DNA of 64,000 nt, taken from Megalonaias nervosa. Taxonomy: Eukaryota; Mollusca; Bivalvia; Unionida; Unionidae. The stretch is from assembly GCA_016617855.1 (NCBI GenBank), contig JAECUM010003715.1, positions 62,001 to 126,000 of the forward strand. The letters are read 5' to 3'. Numbering within the stretch: the first letter of the stretch is position 1; every line of letters starts with the position of its first letter. The translations under genes were made by a program, and so were the position numbers. Below the pieces are notes generated by a model that saw only the letters and a list, made by a program, of their open reading frames with translations, made no database searches and had not been told where the DNA came from. Of the stretch, positions 23,613 through 33,666 are shown piece by piece.

Positions 23613-24034
23613 GCCCTAACAGCTATGCGTTCCATTGGAACCCCTGACGCAATCAGCTGTATTAGAGCTCGCCTTTTCTGTCCTGGTGACTTTCGTTTCG
23701 CACAGGCCTCACATCTCTGGCACCACAGTCGCACATCTTTCTGTAGTCCGACCCAATAATACTCTTTTCTGATCTTCTCTAGAGTTTTTCTGATGCCAAG
23801 GTGCCCTCCACTTCGCGAGTCGTGCGCCATGCGTAGAATTTCATTTCTCTTTTCTCGTGGAACAATAGCATGACTGTGAATTTCTCCACCGTCGTGCGAC
23901 TCCCATCTGCGACAGAGTATGGCGTTCCTGATCTCTAGCTGGTCCCACTGACTCCAGAGGCTTTTCACCAGCACGCCATATCTGGCAACTTCTTCCCACG
24001 GTGGTCGTTTCTTGCTTTCCACCCAGCTCATCAC
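23613..24034 (-). pseudogene. Gypsy integrase, N-terminal zinc-binding part only
   Basis: The - strand frame starting at 24034 encodes a region ending RWESHDGG..., then the HHCC module (HDSRSGGHLGIRKTLEKIR, then WCQRCEACAKRK). The chain reaches GVPMERIA, the entry to the catalytic core, and then runs into LTR sequence, so the DDE core is absent. The apparent ORF continues to 23543 only because the LTR repeat is open in this frame. It is frameshifted relative to the upstream RNase H frame near 24031. Confidence 0.85.
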
Positions 24035-25212
24035 GATTGCGACATCCTGGTCGGTTTCTGAGCATCGGCGAATTCATCGCTACCACAAGACATCTGTATC
24101 ACAGCTACAGGCATGTCAGTCGCAACACTCCAATCCTTGTCTGTCGCTGAATCATCGCTGCTTACTTTCGTTTCTTTCTTTTCGGTTTGTGCCTCTACTT
24201 GAAAACCGCATTGCCTACATGGGCCTCTGGACAAGGCGTCAGCGTTACGATGCAGTCTTCCTGGACGATGTTGAATCTCAAACTGATAGTGCGACAGGAC
24301 ATCGATCCATCTTGCGAGTTGCCCTTCCGGATTCTTGAAATGCAATAACCACTTCAGGGAGCTGTGGTCTGCCCTAATTAAGAAACGTTTTCCGCACAGG
24401 TAATGCTTGAAATATTTCACAAAGAATACGACCGCCAACAGCTCTTTTCTCGTCACGCAATATCTCCTCTCAGCTTTCGTTAGCGATCGACCAGCATATG
24501 CTACAACCCTCTCGCATCCGTTGTGAACTTGCGACAGGACAGCTCCAAGTCCACTGCCGCTAGCGTCTGTGTCAAGAATAAAAGGCTTTCCAGGGTCTGG
24601 GAACGCTAATACAGGGCTCGTCGTTAATCGCCTCTTCAACTCATCGAATGACGACTGACAACTCTTAGTCCAGACAAAAGGTCTCCCTTTTTCTGTCAGT
24701 CGGTGTAAGCTAGCTGCGATATCGGCAAATCCCATTATGAATCGTCGGTAGTATGAGCATAGTCCTAAGAAGCTGAGAAGTTCTGTCTGCGACGTTGGGC
24801 TTCTCCAGTCGACGACTGCGGATACTTTCTCTGGATCTGCACGTACCCCCTCCTTCGACACAATATGTCCCAAGTACTTGACTTCTTTCGCGAACAAACG
24901 ACATTTCTTGGGCTTGAGTTTCAGACCAGCTTCCAGCAATCTGTCAAAAACCTGTCGCAGACGATCCAATTCCTCCTCAAATGTGCGTCCAAAGATGATT
25001 ATGTCGTCGAGGTACACCAAACATATCTGCCACTGCAGTCCCGCTAGAACTGTCTCCATCAGTCTCTCAAAGGTACCTGGTGCATTACAGAGTCCAAACG
25101 GCATGACATTGAACTCGTATAAACCTCGCCTAGTCGCAAATGCTGTCTTCGACCGATCTTCTGGCTCCATTTCTACCTGCCAATATCCACTCATGAGGTC
25201 TAAAGTCGAGAA
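24031..25212 (-). pseudogene. Gypsy reverse transcriptase (second half) and RNase H
   Basis: Continues in frame from the segment ending at the amber codon 25213-25215. Visible are MPFGLCNAPGTFERLM, the catalytic YLDDIIIFG, the LGLCSYYRRF thumb segment, and RNase H with ILDTDASGSGLGAVL, KELLAVV and RADHSSLKWL, ending in the RH-to-integrase linker. RT converts genomic RNA to DNA and RNase H removes the RNA strand. Catalytic residues look intact; the break is the upstream stop and a downstream frameshift. Confidence 0.9.
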
Positions 25213-26166
25213 CTAAGTTACTCCTGATAGCGAGTCAAGCGACTCGTCGATCCGCGGTAGAGGGTATGCATCTTTAGCAGTCACTTCGTTCAATGCACGG
25301 TAGTCGATGCAGAACCTCGTTGTGCCATCCTTTTTCTTTACTAAAACCACTGGTGACGACCATGGACCGGAAGATGGCGAAATTATCCCTTTGTTCAACA
25401 TGTCGTTCACATGCTTCTCAATTTCTTCTCTGGCGTGAATCGGAACTCTTCTCGGGGGTAGTTTTATTGGTCTCGAGCTCCCTGTTTCAATTCTGTGTCG
25501 CGCCTTTGTAGTACTTCCAAGATCAGCATCAGATGCGGCAAAGAGTGACTGGTAGTCGCAGAGAAACCTATCCACCCTTCTTGCCTGTTCTTCAGAGAGT
25601 GACTCTTTTGATACCTGAGCCAGTTCTTCCAAATGGGTCGGTATTCGAGGCTGCGACTCTTTATTTTGAAGACAACGAACGGTCGCACTCCTATCTAAGT
25701 CAACGACTTCTCCGACTTCTTCTAAGACAGCTATGTTTGTCCCAGCATAGAGCGTTTGGTTATCTGCAGTCGCATTCAGTATCCGCACGGGCAAATTCCC
25801 TCCCCCGGATCTGATTAGCGTTCTCGAGACTAAGATGTCGTGGAGCTCCCCAAACTTCTGATACTGCTCTATCACTCCAATTTCTGGCACTGCTGAAGAC
25901 AACAGCTTGTCAAATTTTCCTGTAACAATCATTTCGTGCATCGCTGGGACGTTCACTGTCTCAGCGACAATTATTCTGGCACATCCTACTTGTCCTATAA
26001 ACGTACAAGGTAAATTCTCCTTGCCGATGGAAAGGCGATACGAGTTAAACTTAAGAAAGTCTAATCCAAGTATTCCCTCTGCTGGGACGTCAGCAACTAG
26101 CATTTTATGTCGTCGACGAATACCATGTAGGCTTATTTCGAAAAGTCCCTTCCCGTCGACCGACAT
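25213..26166 (-). pseudogene. Gypsy pol: protease C-terminal part and RT N-terminal part
   Basis: Begins in the protease flap-to-end region ([10 protein letters not shown]), continues through a linker, and enters RT with [24 protein letters not shown] and [13 protein letters not shown]. It ends at tag (25213-25215), where gypsy RTs usually have Trp in a W-F-S-T-L-D-L context; the downstream frame resumes FSTLDLMSGYWQVE. One point mutation explains the stop. Confidence 0.88.
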
Positions 26167-26348
26167 GGTCTACCGTCTGCGAGACTGACTTTCCCTCTCA
26201 CTGGAATCAGGTCTGGTCTCTTCTCCGGTTTGATCCTCCTAAAGAATTCTCTAGATAGGATAGTTACTGTAGCACCCGTATCAATCAGGAGATTGACGCC
26301 AGTCCCTTCAATGGTCCCTGCTACATACAACCCGACGTCAGCATCCAA
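26133..26348 (-). pseudogene. Gypsy aspartic protease, N-terminal half
   Basis: Contains the catalytic LLIDTGATVTILS. It overlaps the end of gag by about 28 nt in another frame, so it may be reached by programmed frameshifting, as in many gypsy elements. Near 26150 the frame is lost relative to the C-terminal half (DGKGLFEIS in the next frame), consistent with a one-base indel. Confidence 0.85.
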
Positions 26349-27616
26349 CGATCGGTTTCCAAGTCGATAAGTAACTTTATTCTATCACGTCTCTGCCTCT
26401 CGTTCCTGTCGTATCTCATGCGACCCGTCGTCTGTGGGGTCGGTTGCGAACCATTGTTACATGATTTCTTAGCAGGGCAGTCTTTCTTGAAATGTCCCTG
26501 CTGGCCGCACCCGTAACAAACAAGTTCGTCATAGTTTCTGTTTCTGCGTCGCTCTGGGACTTTCCTCGATTGCTTGATACTCCTTACTTCAGTCGTAAGT
26601 TCAGCGACCAATCTCGTCAGCTCCATTATTTGCTCTCTCAGTTCTCTGATCGTTGGCCCTTGTTCCTCATCCTGCGACGACACACCACGGACATGCCTTT
26701 TTCCTCCCTGTCGTTGTAGCTCAGCTCTAGCGAACGCCTGTAACTCGACAGCTATCTGTACCGCATCGTTAATCGTAGCGGGTCTCGCCTGTTGTACCTT
26801 TAAGCGCATGTCAGAATCGTCCAGGGCATCAATGAATTGTTCTTTAGCGAGCGTATCAACCAAAAGAAAACTCGCCTCAGGATAAGCTAAAGTCGCAAGT
26901 CGCCGTATAGCCTGCGCAAGCTCTGGTAAGGATTCTCCGTTCTTGCGAATTCTACTTCTTAGCTGAACTCTGTATAACTCAGTCTGGTTCGGGGGTGCGA
27001 ATCTCTGTTTCAGAGCATCAACCAAATCAGCGTACGACTTCTTCTCAGACACTGCCAGCAACTGCTGTGCTTGCCCTCTCAGTGCGACACCTAAATATAG
27101 TTTCTTTTCTTCCTCTGTCCACGAATTTAGGGTTGAGCACATCTCGAAGTGAGTGATAAAATCCAACAAGGGTGTCGTCCCGTCGTACGACATCGGAGTA
27201 ACGACCGGCCTCTTCAAGGTTTTCTGCGGAAGATTAGTCGCCACATCTCTTCCTTCTGTAACCGTTCCCTTGCTCTCAGCTCTCTTTCTGTCTTTGAGAG
27301 CTGCCTGCACAGCATCCCCTGTCGCTGTGGTATCAGCTATCTTCTTGGTCTCCTGCGACTCCGAGGGTGTCGACATGGCCTGTCCACTAAAGTGAATCTG
27401 TCGTCTGGGGGGGATTCTTTCTCTCGACCACTCCCCTGCCTTCCTGGTCGTCTCCGCACTCATAGCCATAGTCCCCTTCCTTGCAGTTAGTCTTTTCTCC
27501 AAATCGTCGCATTCCTTCGTCAAGCGTTGAAACTCATCTTCAAAAGGAATTGCAGTCCTTACCTCTGTTTCAGGGGTAGGCATCCAGTCGCCTACTTGTG
27601 ACCCTCCGTAAGCCAT
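26321..27616 (-). CDS. Gypsy Gag (431 aa)
   Basis: The intact - strand ORF starts about 50 bp after the 5' LTR and primer site. There is a coiled N-terminal region (DEFQRLTKECDDLEKRL), then a retrotransposon-Gag capsid-like core around residues 145-280 (PMSYDGTTPLLDFITHFEM, LYLGVALRGQAQQLL, YADLVDALKQRF). A glutamate/arginine-rich segment follows, then one CCHC zinc knuckle (CYGCGQQGHFKKDC) near residue 375. Gag assembles the virus-like particle that packages element RNA. It is the only undamaged gene of this element. GC content is clearly higher than the flanking host DNA. Confidence 0.92.
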   Translation of the reverse strand: MAYGGSQVGDWMPTPETEVRTAIPFEDEFQRLTKECDDLEKRLTARKGTMAMSAETTRKAGEWSRERIPPRRQIHFSGQAMSTPSESQETKKIADTTATGDAVQAALKDRKRAESKGTVTEGRDVATNLPQKTLKRPVVTPMSYDGTTPLLDFITHFEMCSTLNSWTEEEKKLYLGVALRGQAQQLLAVSEKKSYADLVDALKQRFAPPNQTELYRVQLRSRIRKNGESLPELAQAIRRLATLAYPEASFLLVDTLAKEQFIDALDDSDMRLKVQQARPATINDAVQIAVELQAFARAELQRQGGKRHVRGVSSQDEEQGPTIRELREQIMELTRLVAELTTEVRSIKQSRKVPERRRNRNYDELVCYGCGQQGHFKKDCPAKKSCNNGSQPTPQTTGRMRYDRNERQRRDRIKLLIDLETDRWMLTSGCM

Positions 27617-27645
27617 CTTAATTTTTGTCTTCTACTCCTCGACCT

Positions 27646-27663
27646 ATCCCACCGCTGCCACCA
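27646..27663 (-). other. Primer-binding site, tRNA-Leu
   Basis: The - strand reads TGGTGGCAGCGGTGGGAT three bases after the 5' LTR. This is the exact complement of the 3' end of tRNA-Leu of the ...CCCACCGCTGCCA-CCA type, as I remember that sequence. Confidence 0.8.
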
Positions 27664-27839
27664 ATTTGTAGCGGAACACTCCCTCGGCTACACTTCCCCG
27701 AGTCTCGCTATCTCGGGTTCTTTAGGATAGGTCTTATAGTTGGAGTGATACCCCGCTGAATCTGTCTAAGGACTGGCACTCCAGAGTGTGACAGATTTCT
27801 ACCTCAGCGGGATACCGTCTTATTCCTGGCTTCTTGCGT

Positions 27840-28140
27840 GTAGCCGACTTGGTTTCAGTCGCCGACTAGGTCGCAGACTTGTCGCAGGGTCGCCGACTGG
27901 TCGCAGGGTCGCCGACTTGTCGCAGTCGCCGACTTGTTGCAGGGTCGCAGATTGGGTACAGACTTGGTCGCAGTCGCCGACTGGTCGCAGACTTGTCGCA
28001 GTCTCGGTCGCAGGGTCGCCGACTGGTCGCAGACTTGTCGCCGACTGGGTCTTCTTCTGGTCGCCGACTGGGTTGCAGACTTGTCGCAGGGTCGCCAACA
28101 GGTCGCAGTCTCGGTCGCAGACTTGGTCGCAGTCGTTATG
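27840..28140. repeat. GTCGC-rich tandem repeat within the LTR
   Basis: Short phrases such as gtcgcagacttgtcgcaggg and gtcgccgactg are repeated about a dozen times in imperfect order. The region is open in several frames, which produces spurious ORFs of the SATLRPVGD type. The truncated 3' LTR carries only the first part. Confidence 0.85.
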
Positions 28141-28442
28141 CGATCGTGATCGACAGAGAGACGACAGTGCGGAATGAAGAAAGAAGAATTATCCTCAGTC
28201 AAAAATCTGTATTACCGCATGACCTCTGCGTTGCTTGGACGAGCCTTGTAGCGCCGGGCTGTTGGTCGAAGAAAGACCTTGTCCCTAATCTTTTCTGATT
28301 CCATGGCCCGTCTCTCTCCTGTCCAACGTAATACGACCAAGTGTGCTTGCTCTGGCGGGGTGGTTATACTGCTTCTCTACAGGGGACGTCTTCACACTAT
28401 ACCGCTTCCTAATACACCACCATAGCAGCCACAGTTGGCCCG

Positions 28443-28450
28443 TATATATA
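28443..28450 (-). promoter_or_regulatory. TATA-like box in LTR U3
   Basis: TATATATA in a GC-rich setting (gggtatatatacgggcc on the - strand), about 150 bp inside U3. This is a plausible position for the element promoter. Confidence 0.45.
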
Positions 28451-28598
28451 CCCAGGCGGAATCACGTGACCCAAAACTAAGACGATAGATGGCACTACAA
28501 AGCCCGCCAAGCACTTAAAATGACAACATAAACTTTAACGAAACGAAATAGTAAATAATGAAACGAAAATTTGAAGTCCATGGGGTTTCCTCGTTACA

Positions 28599-28875
28599 AT
28601 ACGATATATATGAAGTATATAAATAAAGTTATAATTACCATTTAGACATAGGCTCATATGAATTATACTCGCATTAGAATATTAAAGAGCAATTTTTAAA
28701 ACAATTATTGGCAGAAAAGTTACGTTTGTCCGATATAGGTACTCAGCCATAAGCTTGCTCCCAGTTTGTCCTGTTACTTTTTGTAACACATCGCGCCAAA
28801 TCTTTGTGGTTCACCTATCTATAAGAATACCCAGGTGTGTAGCATACGTGTGATTTCCAGCAAGTGAATAAGATA

Positions 28876-28917
<42 letters not shown>

Positions 28918-29920
28918 CATACAGACGTGTACAGAGCGCTAAAGATGGGGAGTTTTTGGTTGTTATAGGTGTATTTGGCAAGTCCGTCGTTTTGGACATG
29001 CATCACGTACGTCAGTGTTAAAAAAATGGTATAATATACCGTCCTCTAGTTTTTGACTACAAACAGTCATTTTTGAGAACTAGTCCATTGCACTTTGCCG
29101 TGACTGAATAACATGTACACATATTAATTGGTATACATCATCACTTTCGCCTGTTTCTTTAAGGAAGTGAAATTGATTTTGTGCATTTAGTGAGGATAAA
29201 TGTTTATTTAATGTGCATATGGACTGGAGTCTGAACATAGCAAATATGTCGAATTAATATCGGACACGAAGATGGGGATGCATATTGTTATATTGTGCAT
29301 ATAGGCTAGGGTCTTAATATCTGACCATCACAGATAAATATGGAACATCAGTCGAATTCGCCATATTTATGTATCATGTACTTAAACAAGTGAAGGATGT
29401 GTCAAGCTCAATGCGGAAAGATTTTAGCTTTATATGTTGTCGCTGGAATTATTTACGCTTCAAATAATATATTGCTGTTTCTGTTTTGCTTGTTGTTGTT
29501 ATAATATATTATGTGGTAGATGTACCACTTTGCTTTAAATTGCCGTTGCAACATCCAGCAAATGAAATGTCAATTTGGCCAAAAAGGCAGTTGTCGAAAA
29601 TCAGTGGTGCAATGTTAGCAGTATCTTCTTACGGAGAAACTTACAAGAGAAGAAAATTGCGTTTACACGGATTTTACCCGAATGCGCTGTTTGGTACATC
29701 TGGGTACCTTGGATCGTCGGCTAAGTGTTTTAACTGATAACCCCGGGTACGCGGATGTTTTTTTAGTAAGATCCGTGAGTCATGTAAGCGGAATTAGACA
29801 CAATCAAATGAGCAGGGTCGCAGACGATTGAAAGACACAAATGAATTGTAGTGGCGTTTTTCCCCCTTTCTAGGGCAGGCTGAAGGATGGGAGCATGGTT
29901 AAGTTGTTTGAAGTTCCAAC
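28599..29920. other. Intergenic, no gene recognised
   Basis: ATAC duplication at 28599-28602, then AT-rich sequence with a (CA)n tract at 28876-28909. An ORF at 29486-29737 has no recognisable product. Promoter elements for the TRIM-like gene may lie here but none is convincing. Confidence 0.45.
28876..28909. repeat. (CA)n microsatellite
   Basis: Uninterrupted CA dinucleotides, about 16 units. Confidence 0.95.
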
Positions 29921-31578
29921 TTGTCTCCAGAATTCCTATACTCACAAATTACTTCGTTGTTTACATTCAATTTGTCAGAATTGCTTGGAGAAGTTTTTAA
30001 AGAATTCAACGGTGTCGTCGGAGAAGAGTTACCAATTTCAATCCCCATCTGCTTGAAGACTGTAACAAATCCGTCACCTGATTTGCTTGTAGAAAAATGG
30101 GCCTGGCATTTTCCAGTAAATGCTGTTTTGCTGTCCTCGTTACAGGATACGAAGACGAAAGTAGACCAGGCATGTGATCCATGTCTGCATGTGGGTAGAT
30201 CTATTACCGCCACGTCCTATTGCGCCACATGTAAAGAAGTCTTATGTCCGGCGTGTGATGGTGCACATCGTAAGAGCAGAGCTACACGGCAACATACATT
30301 CCTCAGACTTGACAAGATTGTTAAGCCTGCAGTTGCTGTCACTCTTGGGGTGAGCACGATTTGCACATATTGGAATAAAGATGTGGAGTTTTGTTGTGTA
30401 TCACATAACTCTATGTGTTGTTCAGACTGTCTTGATTGTCACAGAGGATGTTACGAGACCCTGAAGTTAAAGGACCATGTTGATAAACGTTTGAAATCTG
30501 ATGAATCTTCAAAGCTTACGGAAAGAATGAAGACACTGGAAGATCATCTTGAGAAATGTATTGCAGCAAATGATGAAACCCAATGGGAACTGGAGACTTC
30601 TACTGAAGATATGACGACTGAAATTGACAAGTTAATAGCTACGTTAAATGAAGCGAAGTCCAGAATTTCAAAGGAAAGAGAGGGCTTGTTAGAAGGTGAA
30701 TCCCGAAAAAGACACAGTGAAAACCAACAATGCGAGTCTTTGAAGGCAACCTCAGAGATTTTCATCTCTGCTCTGTGCCGTTGTAAAATAAGGTGACAGG
30801 CATAAAATTTTAGTAATACTACACAAATTAAAAGAGAATCTTGCGTACTGTGAAAAAATTATTCAAGACAACCACCTTTCGGTTAGACAAGTTGAAGGCA
30901 AGCTCCGGCATAATGAACATTTGATTTCGTTAAGACAACTGACAGAGAGCCAGATTGAAAAGATAGAAGTGACTGAAAATAAACTAAAACTTGATCCTTG
31001 CGTCCATCAAAATTGCACAGTGCGTTCAGACTCGATGCTGAGGACTAATGAAGGATTACCCTCCACGGCAACAACATCAAAAGATTTAGGTAAATGACGT
31101 ATCTATTTATCTCTCCTTTTTAACTTCAAACTGGTAAAGTTGAAGGATGCTTTTAATATGCACACGTCATATTTAATTAATAAATATCTTTTGTGCATAT
31201 GTTTCTGAACGCATCACAACTATAACATTACACAACATTTTAGAACGTTTGAAAGCTTTTTTTTGAGATTGGTAAACGTGGAAAAGTAATAGCGCCACGA
31301 GTAAAGAGAGACGTATGAGTGCAGTTGCAACTCACAAGTTGTGTCCGACATGAGTGTCAGGCTCGTTCGGGTATTAACCGTTCCTAACTGGTATGCTGTA
31401 AGAATAACGAGAAGCACGCAGCTGTGTGCACATAGGCTTCTGTTAGCAGGTGATCTTAAATAACAGAATCTGATTTTCAGTTTTAGGCTATCAATGGGAA
31501 GAGAAAGGGCATGTCATTAAGCAAGATATTCCAGTTTATGTCCAAAATCTAAAAGACACATGTGACCTGCAGTATTAA
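29921..31578 (+). pseudogene. B-box/coiled-coil (TRIM-like) gene, two exons, one frameshift
   Basis: Exon 1 runs 29921-31089 and a candidate exon 2 runs 31481-31578. An N-terminal stretch of about 85 residues shows no RING. B-box 1 follows (ACDPC, then CATCKEVLCPACDGAH, about residues 85-130), then B-box 2 (CTYWNKDVEFCC, CSDCLDCHRGC, about residues 153-190), then a long coiled coil. The first Cys pair of B-box 2 is followed by Tyr-Trp where relatives usually have His. Near 30790 the frame ends (RCKIR stop), but coiled-coil coding (RHKILVILHKLKEN...) continues in another frame to a donor at 31090. Relatives act as scaffolds or ubiquitin-ligase-like immune regulators and are greatly expanded in bivalves. 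The start Met is a guess. Either a pseudogene or a sequencing indel. Confidence 0.7.
31481..31578 (+). CDS. Candidate exon 2 of the TRIM-like gene
   Basis: Acceptor tgattttcag ends at 31480. With the one-base overhang of exon 1 (donor tttag|gtaaat at 31090), the frame reads VLGYQWEEKGHVIK and ends at a TAA at 31576-31578. Phase agreement supports it; no domain is recognised. Confidence 0.45.
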
Positions 31579-32302
31579 CTTATTCGATTTTTGCATATTA
31601 GTACAAAAATTCAGTTTAAAAAGATACTAAAAAATTGATTTAAATTTCACTCACATGAGAGTTACAAAAGGTAAAGAGTTATTCAATTTGAGCACGAGTT
31701 TGATTTTTGTGGTTCGTACCAAGAAAGTCGGTACTACGGTGCAAGATCAGGAATAGGTTCTGATGATTAAGTGACTTTCACGTGATATTGTGATATAAAG
31801 AAGTACACGAAACCAAAAAGGCGGTCTGCTTGCTATGAAGAAGTGTAGTTGGGGAGTAATAGCCGGCCTTCTTACTTCTGCCCAGAAATCTGCCTGTAAA
31901 CAACAACACGAATCAGTACGCATCGTTTAACGTAACTCTTAACCTTTCATTCACCGGCAGCAGCAATGATGCCATAAGTATGCTTTTTGACGCCATCACC
32001 ATTACGGCCATTCCTAGCATGCATATATGATTAAACTGACTCTAGACCGTCGCTCATGACGGTATTATCTTTGTTTGCCCAGTAAAGTAGTTTCAGGTAT
32101 TCTGATTCCAGTGCTTAAAAAAATCCGATTGCCCGACGCCCGGGTCCCACTAATTTCAAATCGGGCCCGTCCTGTTTCTTAAGTTGGGTGCCATCCGGGC
32201 TTGTCGAAAAAACGTCTCATTTGCCTGAGAATACATGGATCGCGCTGATGAAATGCGAAAATGTATTTTCAAGATTCTGATATACCTGCTCTAACACTGG
32301 GC

Positions 32303-32362
32303 AATCTGATTAAAATCATTCGACACTGTCCTACGTGAAGTGGAGATCTGATTTTAATCAAA
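32303..32362. repeat. Short palindromic relative of the MITE at 21850
   Basis: aatctgattaaaatca at the left and gagatctgattttaatca at the right mirror each other. They match the MITE end sequence at 21850-22161 (gattaaaatcagatctcc). The interior is nearly deleted. Confidence 0.5.
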
Positions 32363-33041
32363 CTGTAACACGGTGTGTAATGCTAAAAACATGATTTTGT
32401 TCTCCCAAACCTCTGGCACGGTCGTGTTTCGAGAAAACACAATTTTCAGTAATCTTCGAAAATAAAATAATAAAATAAACACCAATTTTCAGAATATGCC
32501 TGTTACATGTATAAACGGTAATCAGTCATGATTGGAGCTGATATAAAATTATCCATTGAACAGTTTAAACAGCGACAATTAAAACGCAAGGAGGTCAGGT
32601 GTAAAATACTAATTCACATACTACTTAATTGGCTTACAATAGTTAGTGAGATGTGTTTGAAGACTGCAGTGGGTGAGCTCATTGTGTAAATTTGCACAGG
32701 TAAGATCAGGAAGTGGAACAACCCAATACAGATAAATCTAAGAGATGCTAGATAAGTGTTAGACCGACGAGCAGATCTCCGCTTCTTTTTCTGATATTAT
32801 TGGTAACACTTACAGTAAAGTCAGATAGAAAATGGCAATCTACTGGTTGTTCTAGATGCGTGTAGGAGAAGAAAAGTTATTACATATCATCGCCTTGATT
32901 GAGGATGTTTAAGCTCTATGTATTATAGACTTTTGACATAAAATGTATGAAGCGTGATCATTTCAGTTGTCAGGATAGTGTTCACGTGTGATTCATTTTA
33001 GAAGCAGATTTAGGAATGAATTAGCTATCAGCAAGGCCCGG

Positions 33042-33058
33042 CCCCCCCCCCCCCCCCA
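33042..33058. repeat. Homopolymer C tract
   Basis: Seventeen consecutive C residues after ggcccgg. The length may be unreliable in any assembly. Confidence 0.8.
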
Positions 33059-33619
33059 ATAAATTCACAGCCCCTAGTTGAAGGAGTTTTACTTTGTGAA
33101 GAACGCAGCCAAAAAAAGGGGGAAAGTGATTAATTATTTGCACATACTGCAAACAGCATATCGACATACGTCAGTTCGATTCTGACCAGGATTCGCTCAG
33201 AATCCAGTTGAGAATTTTGAACATCAGGACCATACAGTCTCTAGTGAGTGTAGTGATCAAAACTAATGAGACTTGCGCTGCTTTCAAACCCACCCCCACC
33301 CTAGTGAATTAATATTTGGATTGTAGCAAGTGCAACGTTGTGTGACAAATAATATCAGAAAGAGGGGAAATTTTGGGCATATGGAAATTGGAGTCCTGGC
33401 TTGTGGAATTTTAGTCCAGGTTTGTGAATTTTTTAAAGTCAACAGCTTTGGGCCTATTGCTAAAAATTTTCCTTTGAGTACTGGGTTCGGATGTTCGATA
33501 AATGAAACAGTAAAACGTGTAATGTAAACGTCTGAGAGGGATTGTACCGCAATTATTTTCTAAACTATTTGAAATAATTATATTCAGTTTATTTAAAAAC
33601 ACCACATTTTCAGCATTAG

Positions 33620-33620
<1 letters not shown>

Positions 33621-33663
<43 letters not shown>
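33621..33663. repeat. (CA)n microsatellite
   Basis: About 21 uninterrupted AC units. Confidence 0.95.

Positions 33664-33666
<3 letters not shown>

Larger units (their letters stand above)
23344..28598 (-). mobile_element. Ty3/gypsy LTR retrotransposon, defective, recent
   Basis: Reading the - strand: 5' LTR (28598-27667), a primer-binding site matching the tRNA-Leu 3' end, gag with one CCHC knuckle, then protease, RT, RNase H and the integrase zinc finger, and a truncated 3' LTR. The LTRs differ by few substitutions over the shared part, so insertion was recent. Damage includes a frameshift within the protease, an amber codon in RT, a frameshift between RNase H and integrase, and a deletion removing the integrase catalytic core, the polypurine tract and part of the 3' LTR. 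It therefore cannot transpose on its own. Flanking ATAC repeats mark the insertion. The family within Ty3/gypsy is not determined. Confidence 0.92.
27667..28598 (-). repeat. 5' LTR of gypsy element (932 bp)
   Basis: In element orientation it starts TG (28598) and ends CA (27667). It is followed by the primer site on one side and the ATAC duplication (28599-28602) on the other. A TATA-like box lies at 28443-28450 and a GTCGC-rich tandem region at 27840-28140. Confidence 0.88.

Noticed and set aside
24012..25216. + strand ORFs opposite the gypsy pol genes
   Set aside because: Shadow frames of well-supported - strand pol coding.
27788..28298. Several overlapping ORFs on both strands rich in SATLRPVGD or GRRLVAD-type repeats
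   Set aside because: They arise from the GTCGC tandem repeat in the LTR, which is open in many frames; not proteins.
28811..29006. Two - strand ORFs with VCVCVC runs
   Set aside because: They are translations of the (CA)n microsatellite with no domain or splice context.
29486..29737. 83-codon ORF upstream of the TRIM-like gene
   Set aside because: No domain; a hydrophobic start could mimic a signal peptide, but there is no splice link to the B-box exon.
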